A stretch of DNA of 64,000 nt from Streptomyces zhihengii (GTDB lineage Bacteria; Actinomycetota; Actinomycetes; Streptomycetales; Streptomycetaceae): the NCBI RefSeq assembly GCF_016919245.1, contig NZ_JAFEJA010000001.1, positions 1,612,001-1,676,000 of the forward strand, given 5' to 3'. Position numbers and translations under genes: made by a program. The notes beneath the pieces are model-generated. The model was not told where the DNA came from, did no database searches, and worked only from the letters and a program-made list of their open reading frames with translations. Every line of letters begins with the position of its first letter. Within the stretch, counting starts at the first letter, position 1. This document shows, in pieces, positions 62,503 through 64,000 of the stretch.

Positions 62503-62576
62503 CGCGGGGTCTCCTTGTCCGCCGGTTGACGAGTCGTGGGGGCCGGGAAGCGGCCGGTGCGGGAGCGGCGGGGCGG

Positions 62577-64000
62577 TCACAGCGTGAGCACCTCGGTCCC
62601 GGCGTCGTCGAGCTCCTCGTCGTCGGCGGCCAGCACGCTCATGGCGGCGAGCTGACGGCAGATCAGTTCGGCGATCCGGCGAGCGGTGCCGCCGCCGAAG
62701 AGGAAGTCGGCGGGGACGTCCGCGAGGAAGTCGGCCCGCAGCCGGTTGCGCAGCCGGATGGTGGTGAGGGAGTCGAAGCCGAGCTCGTTCAGGCGCCGGT
62801 GGCCGAAGGCGGGGCGCATCGCCTCGCGTTCGGCGTCGGAGAGGCCGAGGACGGAGGCGACCGTGTCGAGCAGGCGTCCGAGCACGGCCTCGGGTGCCTC
62901 GTCGGGCCGTTCGACGGCCAGTCGCGCCAGCTCCTGGGCGGTGTCGCCGCCGCCGGGGGTTCCGGCAGCCGGACCGGTGACGGCCGGCAGCAGCCCGGCG
63001 ACGAGGGTGTCCGGCCGGGCGCGGTCCGCCGCGGCGGCGAGGCGCGCCCAGTCGACCGCGCCCACCGCGACGTGCCCCGTGCCGTCCGCCGGCACCCGGT
63101 CGAGGGCGTCCAGCGCCTCGTCCGGCGTCATCCCGTGGAACCCGAGGGCGGCGAAGCCGTCGAGCAGCCCGCGGTCCGCCGCCATGCCGACTCCGGACCA
63201 GGCGCCCCAGCCGACGCTCAGCGCCGGCAGGCCCTCGCGCCGGCGGTGGACCGCCAGCGCGTCCAGGAAGCTGTTCGCCATCAGATAGCCGGGCTGGCCG
63301 GCGAGTCCGGTCAGCGCGCCGAGCGCCGAACAGAGCACGAAGAAGCCGAGGTCGAGCCCGCGGGTGCGCTCGTGCAGCAGCCAGGCGCCCCGGACCTTGG
63401 GGTCCATCGCGCGGCGCAGACCGTCCCGGTCCGCCTCCTCGACGGCCGCCCCGTCGGTGACACCGGCGGCGTGCACGATCCCGTGCAGCGGCGGCAGTTC
63501 GGTCTCCGCACGGCTGAGGAGCCGGTCGAGGGCGGCCTCGTCCGCGACGTCGGCGGCGACCGTCTCGACGCGCACACCGCGCTCCCGCAGGGCGGCGATC
63601 CCCGGCGGCGTCGCGGCGGGCAGGGTCCGGCCGACGAGCAGCAGGGTGTCCGCGCCCCGGTCGGCGAGCCGGCCGGCCACGGCGAGGCCGATGCCGCCCA
63701 GACCGCCGGTGATCAGGTACGTCGCTCCGGCGCGCACCGGGAGCGGGCCGGGCGCGGCCGCCGGGGCGGCGGTCTCCGCGAGCCGGGCCTCGTACCAGCG
63801 GCCGGCGCGTACGGCGAGATGGCCGGACCCGCCCAGCGCCGCGACCCGGCCGAGCACCTCGTCGGGTGCGGGCGCGGGGTCGCCGGAGTCGCCGGAGCCG
63901 ACGTCGACCTGCACACAGGTGAGTTCGGGGTGTTCGGCGACGACCGCGCGGGTGAGCCCGGTGAGCACCGACCGGCCCGGGGCGAGGTGCCCGCCGTCCG
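62577..64000 (-). CDS. Type I polyketide synthase, C-terminal KR-ACP part (5' end outside window)
   Basis: Frame is open to the right edge. The visible 470 residues contain a KR structural subdomain, the catalytic KR (YLITGGLGGIG, CSALGALTG, GQPGYLMANSF) and an ACP (LNELGFDSLTTIRL). It ends with an acidic tail (AADDEELDDAGTEVLTL). The tail, followed closely by an NRPS with an N-terminal TubC-like docking domain, is likely a PKS-to-NRPS docking element. Active KR residues (Ser, Tyr, Asn) are present. Upstream domains are not visible. Confidence 0.92.
   Translation of the reverse strand, partial: DGGHLAPGRSVLTGLTRAVVAEHPELTCVQVDVGSGDSGDPAPAPDEVLGRVAALGGSGHLAVRAGRWYEARLAETAAPAAAPGPLPVRAGATYLITGGLGGIGLAVAGRLADRGADTLLLVGRTLPAATPPGIAALRERGVRVETVAADVADEAALDRLLSRAETELPPLHGIVHAAGVTDGAAVEEADRDGLRRAMDPKVRGAWLLHERTRGLDLGFFVLCSALGALTGLAGQPGYLMANSFLDALAVHRRREGLPALSVGWGAWSGVGMAADRGLLDGFAALGFHGMTPDEALDALDRVPADGTGHVAVGAVDWARLAAAADRARPDTLVAGLLPAVTGPAAGTPGGGDTAQELARLAVERPDEAPEAVLGRLLDTVASVLGLSDAEREAMRPAFGHRRLNELGFDSLTTIRLRNRLRADFLADVPADFLFGGGTARRIAELICRQLAAMSVLAADDEELDDAGTEVLTL

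Overview
The window is high-G+C actinomycete DNA, most likely Streptomyces or a close relative. The evidence is near-saturated G/C third codon positions, frequent GTG starts with GGAGG-type ribosome sites, tightly overlapping genes, and a LuxR-LAL/TetR/AraC regulator mix. Almost the whole 64 kb reads as the inside of one large hybrid polyketide / nonribosomal-peptide / deoxysugar cluster. Both window ends lie inside PKS genes, so the cluster is larger than the window. I cannot match it to a named product.

Layout. 1-15749 (minus): two modular type I PKS genes. The upstream one is KS-AT-DH-ER-KR-ACP. The downstream one is KS-[no AT]-KR-ACP-KS-AT-DH-KR and runs off the left edge; its reading frame is broken once near 6.8 kb. 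15887-22947 (minus): flavin halogenase, LAL-type LuxR regulator, cation/proton antiporter and a second flavin halogenase. 23416-31759 (minus): a deoxyaminosugar operon (RmlB, RmlA, a DUF418 membrane protein, epimerase, 3-aminotransferase, N-methyltransferase, 4-ketoreductase, 2,3-dehydratase), whose expected product is an NDP-N-methylated 3-amino-2,3,6-trideoxyhexose. 31923-40933: TetR, a MonCI/LasC-like flavin epoxidase, two paralogous AraC regulators around a small ABM protein, DoxX, a vanadium-haloperoxidase-like protein, and a SpaB_C-SagB thiazoline oxidase. 41308-44543 (plus): flavin monooxygenase, methyltransferase and glycosyltransferase. 44772-48347: TetR and a three-gene ABC exporter. 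48388-62502 (minus): three single-module NRPSs (each Cy-A-PCP, two with a terminal thioesterase), a GMC oxidoreductase and a type II thioesterase. 62577-64000 (minus): the C-terminal KR-ACP of a third PKS gene.

How it may work together (inference). Polyketide chains are extended with malonyl and methylmalonyl units and passed to cysteine-activating modules with heterocyclization-type condensation domains. The SagB oxidase would turn thiazolines into thiazoles. The halogenases and flavin oxygenases decorate, and the sugar made by the central operon is attached by a glycosyltransferase. The ABC exporter, antiporter and membrane proteins may serve export or self-protection.

The most notable regulatory signal is a 21-bp element, consensus TGAGCAAYCYDGGAG plus a short tail ending in CA. 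It occurs four times on the minus strand. At three sites it lies 96-99 nt upstream of the start codon of the sugar operon, the epoxidase and the haloperoxidase. The fourth copy is just upstream of the leader of the halogenase/LAL operon. It probably defines a cluster-specific regulon.
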